Origin: JAFGGT01 sp036733165
GTDB lineage: Archaea > Methanobacteriota_B > Thermococci > Methanofastidiosales > NM3
Assembly (NCBI GenBank): GCA_036733165.1
Contig: DAINBB010000003.1
Coordinates: 34,666 to 98,665 of the forward strand
Length of the DNA stretch: 64,000 bases
Reading direction: 5' to 3'
This document shows, piece after piece, positions 52,605 to 61,363 of the stretch. The notes under the pieces are model-generated. The model had not been told where the DNA came from. It saw nothing but the letters and a program-made list of their open reading frames with translations, and did no database searches. Position numbers and translations under genes: made by a program. How positions within the stretch are numbered: position 1 is the stretch's first letter; each line of letters begins with the position of its first letter.

Positions 52605-52907
52605 ATGAAAGACACAAAATGGGAGAACATGCCTCAGAAGATCGAATGGCAGGAAGAGATCGAGTTCTTCCCCATTTACATCAACAGGAAGACTTTCACC
52701 AAAATCAAGCGCATGGATCTGGAAATGATAACAGATTTCTGCATAAAGGCCATCAGGGACAAGGTGAACTATTCAGTCTTCTCCATAGACAGGGAACTTC
52801 TTGTGGAACAGGTTGAGACCATGTTCGCGATCATGAGCGACAAGGCCATGTGCTACAATACATGCCTGCTACTGGTCCCTCTAAATCATATATCAGAGAT
52901 GGTGTGA
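52605..52907 (+). CDS. Unknown 100-residue protein, first of a coupled pair
   Basis: A soluble, mixed-charge protein with an N-terminal aromatic segment (EWQEEIEFFPIYINRKTFTKIKR) and a helical rest containing two cysteines near the end (CYNTC). No family recognised. A TATA-like TTTATATTATATG near 52530-52543 lies upstream. Its TGA overlaps the ATG of the next gene. Confidence 0.7.
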   Translation: MKDTKWENMPQKIEWQEEIEFFPIYINRKTFTKIKRMDLEMITDFCIKAIRDKVNYSVFSIDRELLVEQVETMFAIMSDKAMCYNTCLLLVPLNHISEMV

Positions 52908-53320
52908 TGGCGCCTATAGCCAGTTACGAGTTCGACGACACCACATATGCCAGGGTGACCTCAAGGGGCATCTGGATAATGGTGACCGACGACATGGAGT
53001 TCTCCGAGGACTTCTATAACGTGTACAAGATAACTGACAACCTGATACTGCTCAAACCGCCCCTGAAGTCCGTTAGGCCTTTCAGGAGCATGCAGCCCAT
53101 AGGCAGCGCAAGGATGCTCAAGTCCAAGAAGTACACGATGAGATTCGAGAAATCCGTGAAGGACCAGGTGGACTGGGAGGACGGATGGGAAGTGTTCATC
53201 TACTCCAACATGGATGGCGAGTTGATGCTTCTGGCCTGCCCGCCGCTTGATGACATAGAATATGTCGAGATACGCGGACTTCCAGGGATCATATCTCTCC
53301 CCACAGAGATTGGCGCATAG
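52907..53320 (+). CDS. Unknown 137-residue protein, second of a coupled pair
   Basis: A predominantly beta-type soluble protein (YEFDDTTYARVTSRGIWIMVTDDMEFSEDFYNVYKI; WEVFIYSNMDGELMLLACPP). No family recognised. The ATG at 52907 shares its A with the TGA stop of the upstream gene, so the pair is probably made together and may form a complex. Confidence 0.7.
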   Translation: MAPIASYEFDDTTYARVTSRGIWIMVTDDMEFSEDFYNVYKITDNLILLKPPLKSVRPFRSMQPIGSARMLKSKKYTMRFEKSVKDQVDWEDGWEVFIYSNMDGELMLLACPPLDDIEYVEIRGLPGIISLPTEIGA

Positions 53321-53325
53321 GGCGG

Positions 53326-54084
53326 CTATATCTCCAGGAATCTTCCCTTGATATAGACCTTGTTCCTTCTCGAGATCTCTGTGACCTGAAGGGGCTTTTC
53401 CTCAGATCTGGCGAATGCAGAAAGGATCAGGCTGCATATCGGGCAACCCGTCTTTTCGCACACACCCTGCGATTCTGCCCTTATCCTTGTGCAGTTCTCA
53501 TCGAAGTTGGAATGCCTAAACACTACTCGCAGTTCCCCCTCGTCGTATTCGGCGTCGATGGAATCGACCATTCCAAGGCCTTCCATGACCTTGATGGTCT
53601 CACACATGATCCCGGCACCCATTCCGATGAACCGCGTTTCGCTCTCCTGCTCCAAAAGACCCATCATCTTGCCTCCGGGCGAGCTTAGGAGAAGCCCGAA
53701 ATTCTTGGATGCGTTGTCGGTGACGAGAGTTGGCTTGTCATATATCCTCCTGAGGTCGGGAACGTCATTTCCCTCGTGAAGCGGCACGAACACCCTGTCA
53801 TGGACCGTCTCACGCTTCGGTGGCAGGAATATCCCCCTCCCCTTGATATTGAGGCCGTTGAGCACATCGTGGACGGAGGCGGTTGTGGACTCTATCACAT
53901 GGCCTGTCATCTGTTCGGGCACATTGTAGTTGACATGCATGAAAAGCAGGAATATGCCTATGAGCACACCGGAAAATGCGGCTCTCCTTGCAATGGCGTC
54001 ATCAGGATAGGCCAGGACCAATGCAACGGAGAATATCAGAAAAGCGACCCCGACCGCCGTGCCCCTCATCTTCTTGATGTTCAT
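53326..54084 (-). CDS. Membrane-anchored protein with a four-cysteine motif
   Basis: A 252-residue protein with two N-terminal helices (about 8-27 and 35-52) and a cytoplasmic domain. Near the end NCTRIRAESQGVCEKTGCPICSL gives four closely spaced cysteines that could hold zinc or an Fe-S cluster. Similar proteins seem to occur in other euryarchaea as uncharacterised families, but I cannot name the family with confidence. It is convergent with the unknown pair. Confidence 0.72.
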   Translation of the reverse strand: MNIKKMRGTAVGVAFLIFSVALVLAYPDDAIARRAAFSGVLIGIFLLFMHVNYNVPEQMTGHVIESTTASVHDVLNGLNIKGRGIFLPPKRETVHDRVFVPLHEGNDVPDLRRIYDKPTLVTDNASKNFGLLLSSPGGKMMGLLEQESETRFIGMGAGIMCETIKVMEGLGMVDSIDAEYDEGELRVVFRHSNFDENCTRIRAESQGVCEKTGCPICSLILSAFARSEEKPLQVTEISRRNKVYIKGRFLEI

Positions 54085-54255
54085 TTTTTCACTCTTTAAT
54101 CGTGGTGATTACTTATTTTAAATATATCTCGGGAATCTCTTTTATAAAACTAAGCTTGTATGGACCGGATAGCCCTTTGAAAATTCGGAATGCCCGATAG
54201 GGCATGTCCTTGATTCGCGCCATCGGACAAGACAAATAGGAAAAGGGATAAGAGT
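54085..54255. other. Intergenic region with nested hairpins
   Basis: Between citrate synthase (ending at 54256) and the membrane protein. It carries a perfect hairpin ATGCCC-GATA-GGGCAT (54191-54206), bracketed by GGAC/GTCC (54163-54166 with 54207-54210) and by CTTGT/ACAAG (54156-54160 with 54228-54232). A TATA-like TTTTATAAAAC (54141-54151) lies just upstream on the plus strand. It may be a small RNA gene or a terminator of the citrate synthase operon read from the minus strand. Confidence 0.35.
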
Positions 54256-55599
54256 CTATCTCCCATCCAATGGCACATAGTCCTTGAAGTATGCAACGTT
54301 CTTATAGGCGGGCCTTATTATCCTCTTGCCGTTCCTTATCTCCTCTACCCTGTGGGCGCACCATCCCACTATCCTTGCCATCACGAACAATGGAGTGTAT
54401 ATCTCCCTTGGCAGATTGAGGCAGTCGTATACGAACCCCGAGTAGAAGTCCACATTTGGTGACATGATCTTCCTGTAACCCTTAACTTCCTCGAACACGT
54501 CCGGCATCAGCCTCTCTATGGTGTCGTACAGCAGGAACTCATCGTACCTGTCCTTCTCCTTGGCGAGCTCCATGGCCTTTTCCTTGAGGATGATCGCACG
54601 CGGGTCGGACTTCGTGTATACGGCGTGCCCTATTCCGTAGACCTTCCCGCTCCTGTCAAAGGCCTGTCTCTTGAGGAGCTTCGTCAGGTAATCGACCACC
54701 TCGCCCTCGTCGCTCCAATCGTTCACGTAGTTCTTGACGTGATCCATCATGTCGGTCACCAATCTGTTCGCCCCGCCGTGCAACGGCCCCTTCAGCGACC
54801 CTATGGCGGCCGCGATCGCTGAATAGGTGTCGGTCCCGCTCGAGCTCACGACATGTGTGGTGAACGTTGAGTTGTTACCTCCACCGTGGTCTATGTGCAG
54901 TGATAAGCAGAGGTCCAGCGTGTCTGCCTCAAGTTTTGTGAAGTTGCCCGACTCTCTCATGAGATGAAGGAAGTTGTCGACGGTGCTGAGCTCCTTTGTG
55001 GGATGCCTCATCACCAATGATTTTCCGTAGTACTTGTATTTTATCGCCCTGTGCGAGTAGGCTATCAGGGTCGGCATCTTGGCAATTAGATTCATTGACT
55101 GTGTCATAAGATTCGGGATCGATAGATCATCAGGATTCTCATCGTCCTTGTAGAGCGCGAGAACGCTCCTTGCCAGCATGTTCATGTGGTCTCTGCTGGT
55201 ATGTGTCAGTATCATGTCCTTATTGAACTCGTCGGTCACCGCCCTGTAGTTCCTCAGTGTCTCTGAATATGCATCGAGTTCGTCCTTGTTGGGCAGCTTT
55301 CCGAAGAGAACAAGGAATGAGAGCTCATCGAATCCCTGTCTCTTCCCCTTTAGGAATCCGTTCACAAGTTCCCGTATAGAATATCCCCTGTAGAAGAGCT
55401 CGCCTTCTATCGGCCGGGTATCCTCGTCTATTACCTGGAATCCGAAGACAGCGGAGATGTTGGTCAGTCCTACCAGAACACCGCTTCCATCGGAATTTCT
55501 CAATCCTCTTTTGACATTGTACTTCGCATATAGATCGGGATATATGTTGTCATTCTCGTCCACCAGATTGAAAAGTTCACTAATCCTCTCCATTTTCAT
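54256..55599 (-). CDS. Citrate synthase
   Basis: A 447-residue enzyme condensing oxaloacetate and acetyl-CoA. Active-site blocks are [39 protein letters not shown] (His) and [15 protein letters not shown] (Asp). It is longer than the roughly 380-residue type of Thermoplasma and resembles a longer bacterial-type group. It is the last gene of the aconitase operon, overlapping the dehydrogenase gene by 4 bp. Confidence 0.94.
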   Translation of the reverse strand: MKMERISELFNLVDENDNIYPDLYAKYNVKRGLRNSDGSGVLVGLTNISAVFGFQVIDEDTRPIEGELFYRGYSIRELVNGFLKGKRQGFDELSFLVLFGKLPNKDELDAYSETLRNYRAVTDEFNKDMILTHTSRDHMNMLARSVLALYKDDENPDDLSIPNLMTQSMNLIAKMPTLIAYSHRAIKYKYYGKSLVMRHPTKELSTVDNFLHLMRESGNFTKLEADTLDLCLSLHIDHGGGNNSTFTTHVVSSSGTDTYSAIAAAIGSLKGPLHGGANRLVTDMMDHVKNYVNDWSDEGEVVDYLTKLLKRQAFDRSGKVYGIGHAVYTKSDPRAIILKEKAMELAKEKDRYDEFLLYDTIERLMPDVFEEVKGYRKIMSPNVDFYSGFVYDCLNLPREIYTPLFVMARIVGWCAHRVEEIRNGKRIIRPAYKNVAYFKDYVPLDGR

Positions 55600-56687
55600 C
55601 CACCAATCTTCCTTATTATCGCTTTTGCCATCTCCTTTGTCCCGACTGCCGTGGGGTCCTTCCTGTCCCTCTTAAGGTCGAATGTCACGTCCTTGCCCTC
55701 GCGTATCACGTCCGCTACCGCTTTCTCCAGTTCAATGGAGGCTTCCGTCTCTCCTATGTGCCTAAGCATCATTACCCCGCTCAGTATCAGCGCCGTAGGA
55801 TTCGCCACGTTCTTGCCGGCGTACTTCGGTGCCGACCCGTGAGTGGCCTCGAACACGGCGATCTCCTCTCCGATGTTGCCGCCGGGCGCCACGCCAAGAC
55901 CGCCCACCAGTCCTGCGCCCAGGTCGGATAAGATGTCCCCATACAGGTTTGGCAAAACAAGGACATCGTACAATTGAGGTTTTTGCACAAGCTGCATGCA
56001 CATGTTGTCAACGATCCTGTCCTCGAACTCTATCTCCGGATATTCCTCGGCCACCGCCCTTGCCACCTTGAGAAAGAGCCCGTCAGAGTATTTCATTATG
56101 TTGGCCTTGTGCACGGCCGTTACCTTGTTCCTGCCGTTCTCCAAGGCATAGTCAAATGCGAATCTCACGATCCTTTCGGACCTGGCTATCGATATGGGCT
56201 TGATCGATATGCCGGAGTCCCTGGGCATATGGATGCCCTTCATTCCATCTATGAACTCCATCAGCCTGAGGGTCTCTTCCTGGCCTTCCTCGAACTCTAT
56301 ACCCGCATAGAGGTCCTCTGTGTTCTCCCTGACGATCACGAGGTCGATGTCCCTGTATCTCGAGTTGACCCCCTCATAGCTCTTGCAAGGCCTCAGGCAT
56401 GCATAAAGGTCAAGCTGTTTCCTCAGTCTCACGTTAACGCTCCTGAAACCTGTGCCAACGGGAGTTGTTATGGGGGCCTTTATTGCCACCTTGGCCTTCC
56501 TGATGGTGTCAACAACTCTCTCTGGCAGTGGGTCGCCATCCCTCTCGTACACCTCTATCCCAGCATCTTCCACATGCCAGTCTATGCTGACACCTGTGGC
56601 GTCTATACAGTCCATCGTGGCATCAGCGATCTCCGGACCGATGCCGTCCCCTTTCAATAATGCAACATCATGCTTCATAATGGTCAC
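55596..56687 (-). CDS. Isocitrate dehydrogenase (NAD type) / isopropylmalate dehydrogenase family
   Basis: A 363-residue decarboxylating dehydrogenase. GDGIGPEI, the substrate-binding [69 protein letters not shown] and [14 protein letters not shown] identify the family. The S-x-N-V-R-L-R-K block and the operon with aconitase and citrate synthase point to isocitrate rather than isopropylmalate as substrate. Cofactor preference (NAD) is inferred from the subfamily. Confidence 0.92.
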   Translation of the reverse strand: MTIMKHDVALLKGDGIGPEIADATMDCIDATGVSIDWHVEDAGIEVYERDGDPLPERVVDTIRKAKVAIKAPITTPVGTGFRSVNVRLRKQLDLYACLRPCKSYEGVNSRYRDIDLVIVRENTEDLYAGIEFEEGQEETLRLMEFIDGMKGIHMPRDSGISIKPISIARSERIVRFAFDYALENGRNKVTAVHKANIMKYSDGLFLKVARAVAEEYPEIEFEDRIVDNMCMQLVQKPQLYDVLVLPNLYGDILSDLGAGLVGGLGVAPGGNIGEEIAVFEATHGSAPKYAGKNVANPTALILSGVMMLRHIGETEASIELEKAVADVIREGKDVTFDLKRDRKDPTAVGTKEMAKAIIRKIGG

Positions 56688-58618
56688 CCTTTCAGCGCGA
56701 ACAGCTTTCCCCCTGCATGAAGGTATCGCTTCTCCCTCGGGGAGAACTCACCTTTTAGCAATATCGTCAGGTTCTTGGTCCTGTCATGGAGGGTGAAGGT
56801 CGGACCTTCAAGACCTTTTTCGATGTCACCGAGCTCCAACTCATCGCCCTGTTCAATCATGTCATAGTCAAGCTCGTTCAAGAAGACGAGTGGTAATATT
56901 CCGAAGTTTATCAGGTTTGCCCGGTGTATCCTCTCTATGGACTTTGCAATGATGCACCTGACCCCCAAGTATGCGGGGCATATTGCCGCATGCTCCCTTG
57001 ATGAGCCCTGTCCATATGATTCGCCTCCGATGATGAATCCCTTCATGCCGTTCTTGTGTAGTTCCATCATCCTTTGTGGAAACTCCGGGTCGACGCCCTC
57101 AAAAACGTACTCCGAGTATTTTGGTATGTTCGACCTGTACTTGAGTCTCACGCCCGCAGGCATTATGTGGTCGGTGGTAATCTTGTCGCCCACCTTGAGG
57201 GCCGCCACCCCGTGCAGGGATTTGCCAAGGGGTTCCCCCGTCGGAGGCGGGCCTATGTTGGGTCCTTTTATCACGCCATCCTTCCCTGTGGGATGTACGA
57301 ATCTGGAATCGTCTATGACTATCCCATTCAATCTCTTCGCATCTGCTATAAGCGGTTCGGACCCATCCAGATCCCCAGGCATCACGAGCTTTCCCTCCAA
57401 CGCGGAGGCCGCAGCCGCCTTGACACCCATGAGGTATATCCCCGCCGAGTTCGTCCCGGACCTTCCGTAGAAGTTCCTGTTGTTGGTCCTTAGGCTGTTG
57501 GCGTCGGTGCAGGGGGCCTGGCCTATCCCCAGGCAGAAGCCGCAGGCAGGTTCCATTATCCTGGCCCCGCTCTCAATGAATGTTTGCATCATCCCCATCT
57601 TGGCCAATGTGAGCAGCACTTGCCTGGATCCAGGAGCTATTATCAGGCTCATTCCCGGGCCCGCCCTCTTTCCTTTTAGGATAGTGGCCGCCACGGCCAT
57701 GTCATATAGTGAAGCGTTCGTGCATGAGCCTATGCATACCTGTTGTACGTCCAGTCCCTGCAGGTCCTCTATCCTCTCGACGTTGTCAGGGCTGTGCGGC
57801 GTCGCAACAAGAGGCTCCATCTTTGAGAGGTCGATCTCCATTACCTTGTCATAATGGGCATCATCGTCTGCGGTCAACCGTCTGAAGGAATCCTTCCTTT
57901 GCTGTGCCTCTAGGAATTCCCTGGTCACATCATCTGATGGAAATATGGACGTAGTGACCCCGAGCTCGGCCCCCATGTTACATATGGTCGCCCTCTCGGG
58001 TACCGAAAGCGTGGAGACCCCCTCTCCCCCGTATTCGATTATGTATCCGACATTGCCCTTGGTGGTCAATATGGAAAGAATCTTCAGTATGATATCCTTT
58101 GCCTCACAGTTCGGCGGCAGTGAGTTCCTGAGTTCCACCTTCATGACCTTGGGCGTTGGGAGGTAGAAGGGCTCTCCCGCCATCGCCGCTGCCACATCGA
58201 TTCCGCCGGCGCCTATTGCCAGGCAACCTATTCCCCCGGATGTCGGTGTGTGGGAGTCTGACCCCAATAGCGTCTTTCCAGGCTCTGAAAATCTTTCCAG
58301 ATGCACTTGGTGGCATATACCGTTGCCAGGAGGGGAGTATACAATGCCGTATTTGTCTGTGACGGTCCTTAGGTAATTGTGATCATCTGCGTTCTCATAT
58401 CCGAACTGCAGGGTGTTGTGATCCACATAGGCAACCGACAGTTCCGTCCTTACCCTGTCGATCCCTATGGTCTCAAGCTCGAGATAGACCATTGTGCCTG
58501 TCGAGTCCTGCGTCAGTGTCTGGTCCACCCTTATACCGATCTCTTGCTTGTTTTCATCCATCCTATGCAAATCGATTATCTTCTCTACGATATTTTTTCC
58601 CATAAAAAACACATCCAC
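56684..58618 (-). CDS. Aconitate hydratase
   Basis: A 644-residue aconitase of the shorter, mitochondrial-like group that isomerises citrate to isocitrate. The [4Fe-4S] ligands lie in CIGSCTN and [28 protein letters not shown] and the C-terminal swivel-domain [15 protein letters not shown] are intact. It is the first gene of the aconitase - dehydrogenase - citrate synthase operon; successive 4-bp overlaps couple the three. Confidence 0.96.
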   Translation of the reverse strand: MDVFFMGKNIVEKIIDLHRMDENKQEIGIRVDQTLTQDSTGTMVYLELETIGIDRVRTELSVAYVDHNTLQFGYENADDHNYLRTVTDKYGIVYSPPGNGICHQVHLERFSEPGKTLLGSDSHTPTSGGIGCLAIGAGGIDVAAAMAGEPFYLPTPKVMKVELRNSLPPNCEAKDIILKILSILTTKGNVGYIIEYGGEGVSTLSVPERATICNMGAELGVTTSIFPSDDVTREFLEAQQRKDSFRRLTADDDAHYDKVMEIDLSKMEPLVATPHSPDNVERIEDLQGLDVQQVCIGSCTNASLYDMAVAATILKGKRAGPGMSLIIAPGSRQVLLTLAKMGMMQTFIESGARIMEPACGFCLGIGQAPCTDANSLRTNNRNFYGRSGTNSAGIYLMGVKAAAASALEGKLVMPGDLDGSEPLIADAKRLNGIVIDDSRFVHPTGKDGVIKGPNIGPPPTGEPLGKSLHGVAALKVGDKITTDHIMPAGVRLKYRSNIPKYSEYVFEGVDPEFPQRMMELHKNGMKGFIIGGESYGQGSSREHAAICPAYLGVRCIIAKSIERIHRANLINFGILPLVFLNELDYDMIEQGDELELGDIEKGLEGPTFTLHDRTKNLTILLKGEFSPREKRYLHAGGKLFALKG

Positions 58619-58741
58619 ATAGATGTAGTTAAGAATATAGTGAGATAATTAGTATTATTTAAAAAATTATCTGTTTTATATTGAACATTTAACTCATATC
58701 AAACAAAAACTTTATAAATTTGTTCAAATCAAGGTATTTGA
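58619..58741. promoter_or_regulatory. Divergent promoter of the TCA operon and Lrp regulator
   Basis: On the minus strand TTTTTTAAATAAT (about 58655-58667) is a TATA box about 40 nt before the aconitase start. On the plus strand ACTTTATAAATT (58709-58720) lies 21 nt before the Lrp ATG, giving a nearly leaderless message. TTGAACAT (58681-58688) and TTTGTTCAAA (58719-58728) flank the region like two half-sites and could be where the Lrp protein binds. Confidence 0.55.
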
Positions 58742-59197
58742 ATGTCATTGCATATCCTAGATGAAATCGACAAGAAGATACTCCATGAGCTCATCATGGA
58801 CTCCAGAACGCCCGTGAGAACGATAGCGAACAGGGTGAATGTCTCGGTAGGCACCGTCTTCAATAGGATCAAGCATATGGAGGACACCGGGATAATAAAA
58901 TCCTTCACGGTATCGGTGGATTATGATGCCTTGGGGTACCATCTGAGCGTCATGATATCCCTGAAGATAAAGAGAGGGATGTACCCGAAACTGGCCGAAG
59001 AGCTTTCCAATGAGAAAGAGGTCATCACGATATATGACGTCACTGGCGAGTTCGATGGCGTACTGATATGCGTCTTTGCCTACAGGCAGGAACTCGACAA
59101 GTTCCTAAAGAAGCTCCAGTCCCATCCCCTTGTGGAGGACACACATACGGTGCTTGTCCTGAACAAGAACAAGGAATCCCATCTCAGCTTTCTATGA
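58742..59197 (+). CDS. Lrp/AsnC family transcription regulator
   Basis: A 151-residue regulator: N-terminal helix-turn-helix (about 5-60; DEIDKKILHELIMDSRTPVRTIANRVNVSVGTVFNRIKHMEDTGII) and C-terminal RAM/ACT-like domain (about 68-145) that binds amino acids or other small effectors. It is divergent from the aconitase operon and may control it and itself. The 3' end overlaps the convergent YwgA-like gene by 14 bp. Confidence 0.93.
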   Translation: MSLHILDEIDKKILHELIMDSRTPVRTIANRVNVSVGTVFNRIKHMEDTGIIKSFTVSVDYDALGYHLSVMISLKIKRGMYPKLAEELSNEKEVITIYDVTGEFDGVLICVFAYRQELDKFLKKLQSHPLVEDTHTVLVLNKNKESHLSFL

Positions 59198-59675
59198 GGT
59201 CGAAGATCCCCCTCTCGCACAGTTCTTGATATACATCGGCAACCTCTTTTCTTGAAAAGTCTTTGAGAAGGCTGAGCCTTTCATAGATGGTGTCAAGGTT
59301 CATCTCATCTGAAAACTGGACAATCGAGTTCTGGCATATGTAGACGATGGAGCAGGCTATCTCCAACCATCTAGTGTCCCTGTATCCCACGACGGACACG
59401 AATCCGGCCACATCGAACTTCTTCCTGTCAAATATGGGCCTGTTCCATGACCCTTCATGGAAGTAGATGTCCGCCAGGTCGCTGGAGTATGGCCCCCTTA
59501 TGTACATGCTATAGTCCAGCTGTTCTCTTGGGGCGAGCCCCATCCTTATGGCCATGAAGACGTATTTCTGCAACTTTATCCGATCGCCAAAGCAATGCCT
59601 TTCGGTATCGAAGGTGAAACCGCACGATACCTTCAGAAAACTGAGAAACTCCTCAAGGGTGCACATGTCGTTCAT
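59184..59675 (-). CDS. YwgA-like protein
   Basis: A 163-residue protein with the pattern R-I-K-L-Q-K-Y-V-F-M, then Y-S-M-Y-I-R-G-P-Y-S-S-D-L-A, as in the YwgA family and distantly in Panacea/SocA-like domains. These domains occur in uncharacterised bacterial and archaeal proteins, some acting as antitoxins or phage-related proteins. The rest is helical. No toxin candidate is adjacent. Assignment rests on the short motif only. Confidence 0.65.
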   Translation of the reverse strand: MNDMCTLEEFLSFLKVSCGFTFDTERHCFGDRIKLQKYVFMAIRMGLAPREQLDYSMYIRGPYSSDLADIYFHEGSWNRPIFDRKKFDVAGFVSVVGYRDTRWLEIACSIVYICQNSIVQFSDEMNLDTIYERLSLLKDFSRKEVADVYQELCERGIFDLIES

Positions 59676-59858
59676 GGTGATAGATGCCTATCTCGTGTTG
59701 ATATCCCTTTTTTTCCCTAAAGACTATAACAATGTGAAAATAAACATGAAAAAACATGTTGTCTTTGAATTACCACATGTATCAGCATGGCATTGTTGTC
59801 ACTTTGCATTTCATGGGCGATTGATTATATTTATAAATAGGTAGATTTGAGAAATATC

Positions 59859-60311
59859 ATGGTCTACAAACTTGTTCTCGTCCTGGCCCTTATATTGTCC
59901 TTGCAGACGTTGGAGCCCCCGTCAGATCTATCTGTGGAACTTGACGGCGACACGGCCATACTGACATGGCAGGACAACAGCGTGGGCGAGGAGGGGTTCT
60001 GGATCTACAGGGACAGGGCAAAACATGCAAAGGTCCCCGCCGACACCACATACTATGAGGACGACATATCCGACAACACGAGGCATTACTACATGGTCAG
60101 TGCCTATAACGGCGACGAGGAGTCCTCGCTCTCCAATGAGGTCAACGTTCGTTCGGAGGGGGTCTCCACGCGGATCATCTATTATGGACTCCCACTGCTT
60201 GCCCTGATCGTCGTGATAGTCTTTTTCCTCGGGCGTGGCAAGAAGGACGAAGACGATTACGAGCAGGATGACGAACCCGTCCTCCTGACAGACCGATTGA
60301 CCAAATTTTGA
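59859..60311 (+). CDS. Small membrane-anchored fibronectin type III protein
   Basis: A 150-residue protein with an N-terminal signal/anchor (about 1-17), one FN3-like domain (about 20-100; PPSDLSVELDGDTAILTWQDNS, EEGFWIYRD, YYEDDISDNTRHYYMVSAYNGDEES) and a C-terminal membrane helix (about 108-128) with an acidic cytoplasmic tail. It is probably exposed at the cell surface. A TATA-like ATATTTATAAATAG at about 59828-59841 lies upstream. Confidence 0.78.
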   Translation: MVYKLVLVLALILSLQTLEPPSDLSVELDGDTAILTWQDNSVGEEGFWIYRDRAKHAKVPADTTYYEDDISDNTRHYYMVSAYNGDEESSLSNEVNVRSEGVSTRIIYYGLPLLALIVVIVFFLGRGKKDEDDYEQDDEPVLLTDRLTKF

Positions 60312-60372
60312 ATGGCCCATGAAACGTTATGTTTTTTTTGACATAACATTTTTATTTGAATGACTTTAGTGT

Positions 60373-61185
60373 ATGGTGATGAAGAGAGCCATAGTACTGA
60401 TTATCATAGCATGCATTTTCCTTTCAGGATGTGTTAGTGGTGATGGTGGAGATTCCGGAACCGATTGGGAACTCGCCGTAGAGGGAGAAGTCGATTCTTC
60501 CTTCACCATCACTTTCGATGAGCTTCTTGAACTGGAATCTGAGACCATCGAGGCCACCATCGAGAAGACCACGGGGACGACAGAGACAAATGAATGGACC
60601 GGGGTCCCAATTGAATACTTCATTGAAAGGGCGGGATTGAACGAGAATGTCGACAGGGTCATCCTGGAAGCCTTTGACGGCTATACCGTCACACTGGAGA
60701 TGGACGAGCTTGAAGACGGCCTCATAGCATACGAGATGGACGGTGAGCGCCTACAGGAGTCCGAGCCCCTTAGGATGGTACTTCCTCACAAATGGGGTCC
60801 GGCCTGGATGCGAGGCCTTACTAAACTGACGTTCACAACGACTGTCGGCAAGTTGCAGATAGTCGGCGATGTAAAGGCCCCACTGTTGCTGGCTCCGGGG
60901 GACCTGGAGACTTTTGAACACTCTACGGTAACGTTCGATGGGACCGATTATTATGGCGTGACCCTGACACAGCTGTTCGACCAGGCGAGATATATCCTGG
61001 ATTCCACCAATGTGGTATACTACTGTTCATCTGGAACGTTGGATGTGCCTATCGAGAACGTCTTGGACAACGATCTGGTCATAGTCTTCGTGGAAGGGGA
61101 TTCCTTCGGCCTGCTCGCCTTTACGGATGAAGGTTCACAGGTCTTGACCGATGTGTACAAGATAGAGGTCACGACCGTCACTTGA
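60373..61185 (+). CDS. Lipoprotein with a molybdopterin-oxidoreductase-like fold
   Basis: A 270-residue lipoprotein: signal peptide ending in the lipobox LSGC (Cys20). The body has the sulfite-oxidase-like pattern W-T-G-V-P-I-E-Y-F-I-E-R-A-G, then V-I-L-E-A-F-D-G-Y-T-V-T-L, L-I-A-Y-E-M-D-G and P-L-R-M-V-L-P-H-K-W-G (about 75-160), and a partial second repeat (about 170-265). The cysteine that binds the molybdenum cofactor in true enzymes is not seen, so this is probably a binding domain and not an enzyme. Confidence 0.75.
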   Translation: MVMKRAIVLIIIACIFLSGCVSGDGGDSGTDWELAVEGEVDSSFTITFDELLELESETIEATIEKTTGTTETNEWTGVPIEYFIERAGLNENVDRVILEAFDGYTVTLEMDELEDGLIAYEMDGERLQESEPLRMVLPHKWGPAWMRGLTKLTFTTTVGKLQIVGDVKAPLLLAPGDLETFEHSTVTFDGTDYYGVTLTQLFDQARYILDSTNVVYYCSSGTLDVPIENVLDNDLVIVFVEGDSFGLLAFTDEGSQVLTDVYKIEVTTVT

Positions 61186-61235
61186 TCTTTTTTCCTTTTT
61201 TATTGTCATTTTTTCAGAATTTTTATTATTTCTAT
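61186..61235 (+). terminator. T-rich terminator
   Basis: Four T-runs of five to seven bases within 50 nt after the lipoprotein stop codon, suited to archaeal intrinsic termination. Confidence 0.6.
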
Positions 61236-61363
61236 TATCTAATTTTTGCCATGTGGAGATAACAATACTTATTCAAGTTTCAAAAAAATAGTATCTTATA
61301 AGCTTGGTTCCGGGATAAACGATTAATATAATCCTCTCTTATAAAAATGGAAGAGAGTTTTTC

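Noticed and set aside
59184..59675. Toxin-antitoxin system with the YwgA-like protein
   Set aside because: No small toxin-like partner is next to it; its neighbours are a convergent Lrp gene and an upstream surface-protein gene.
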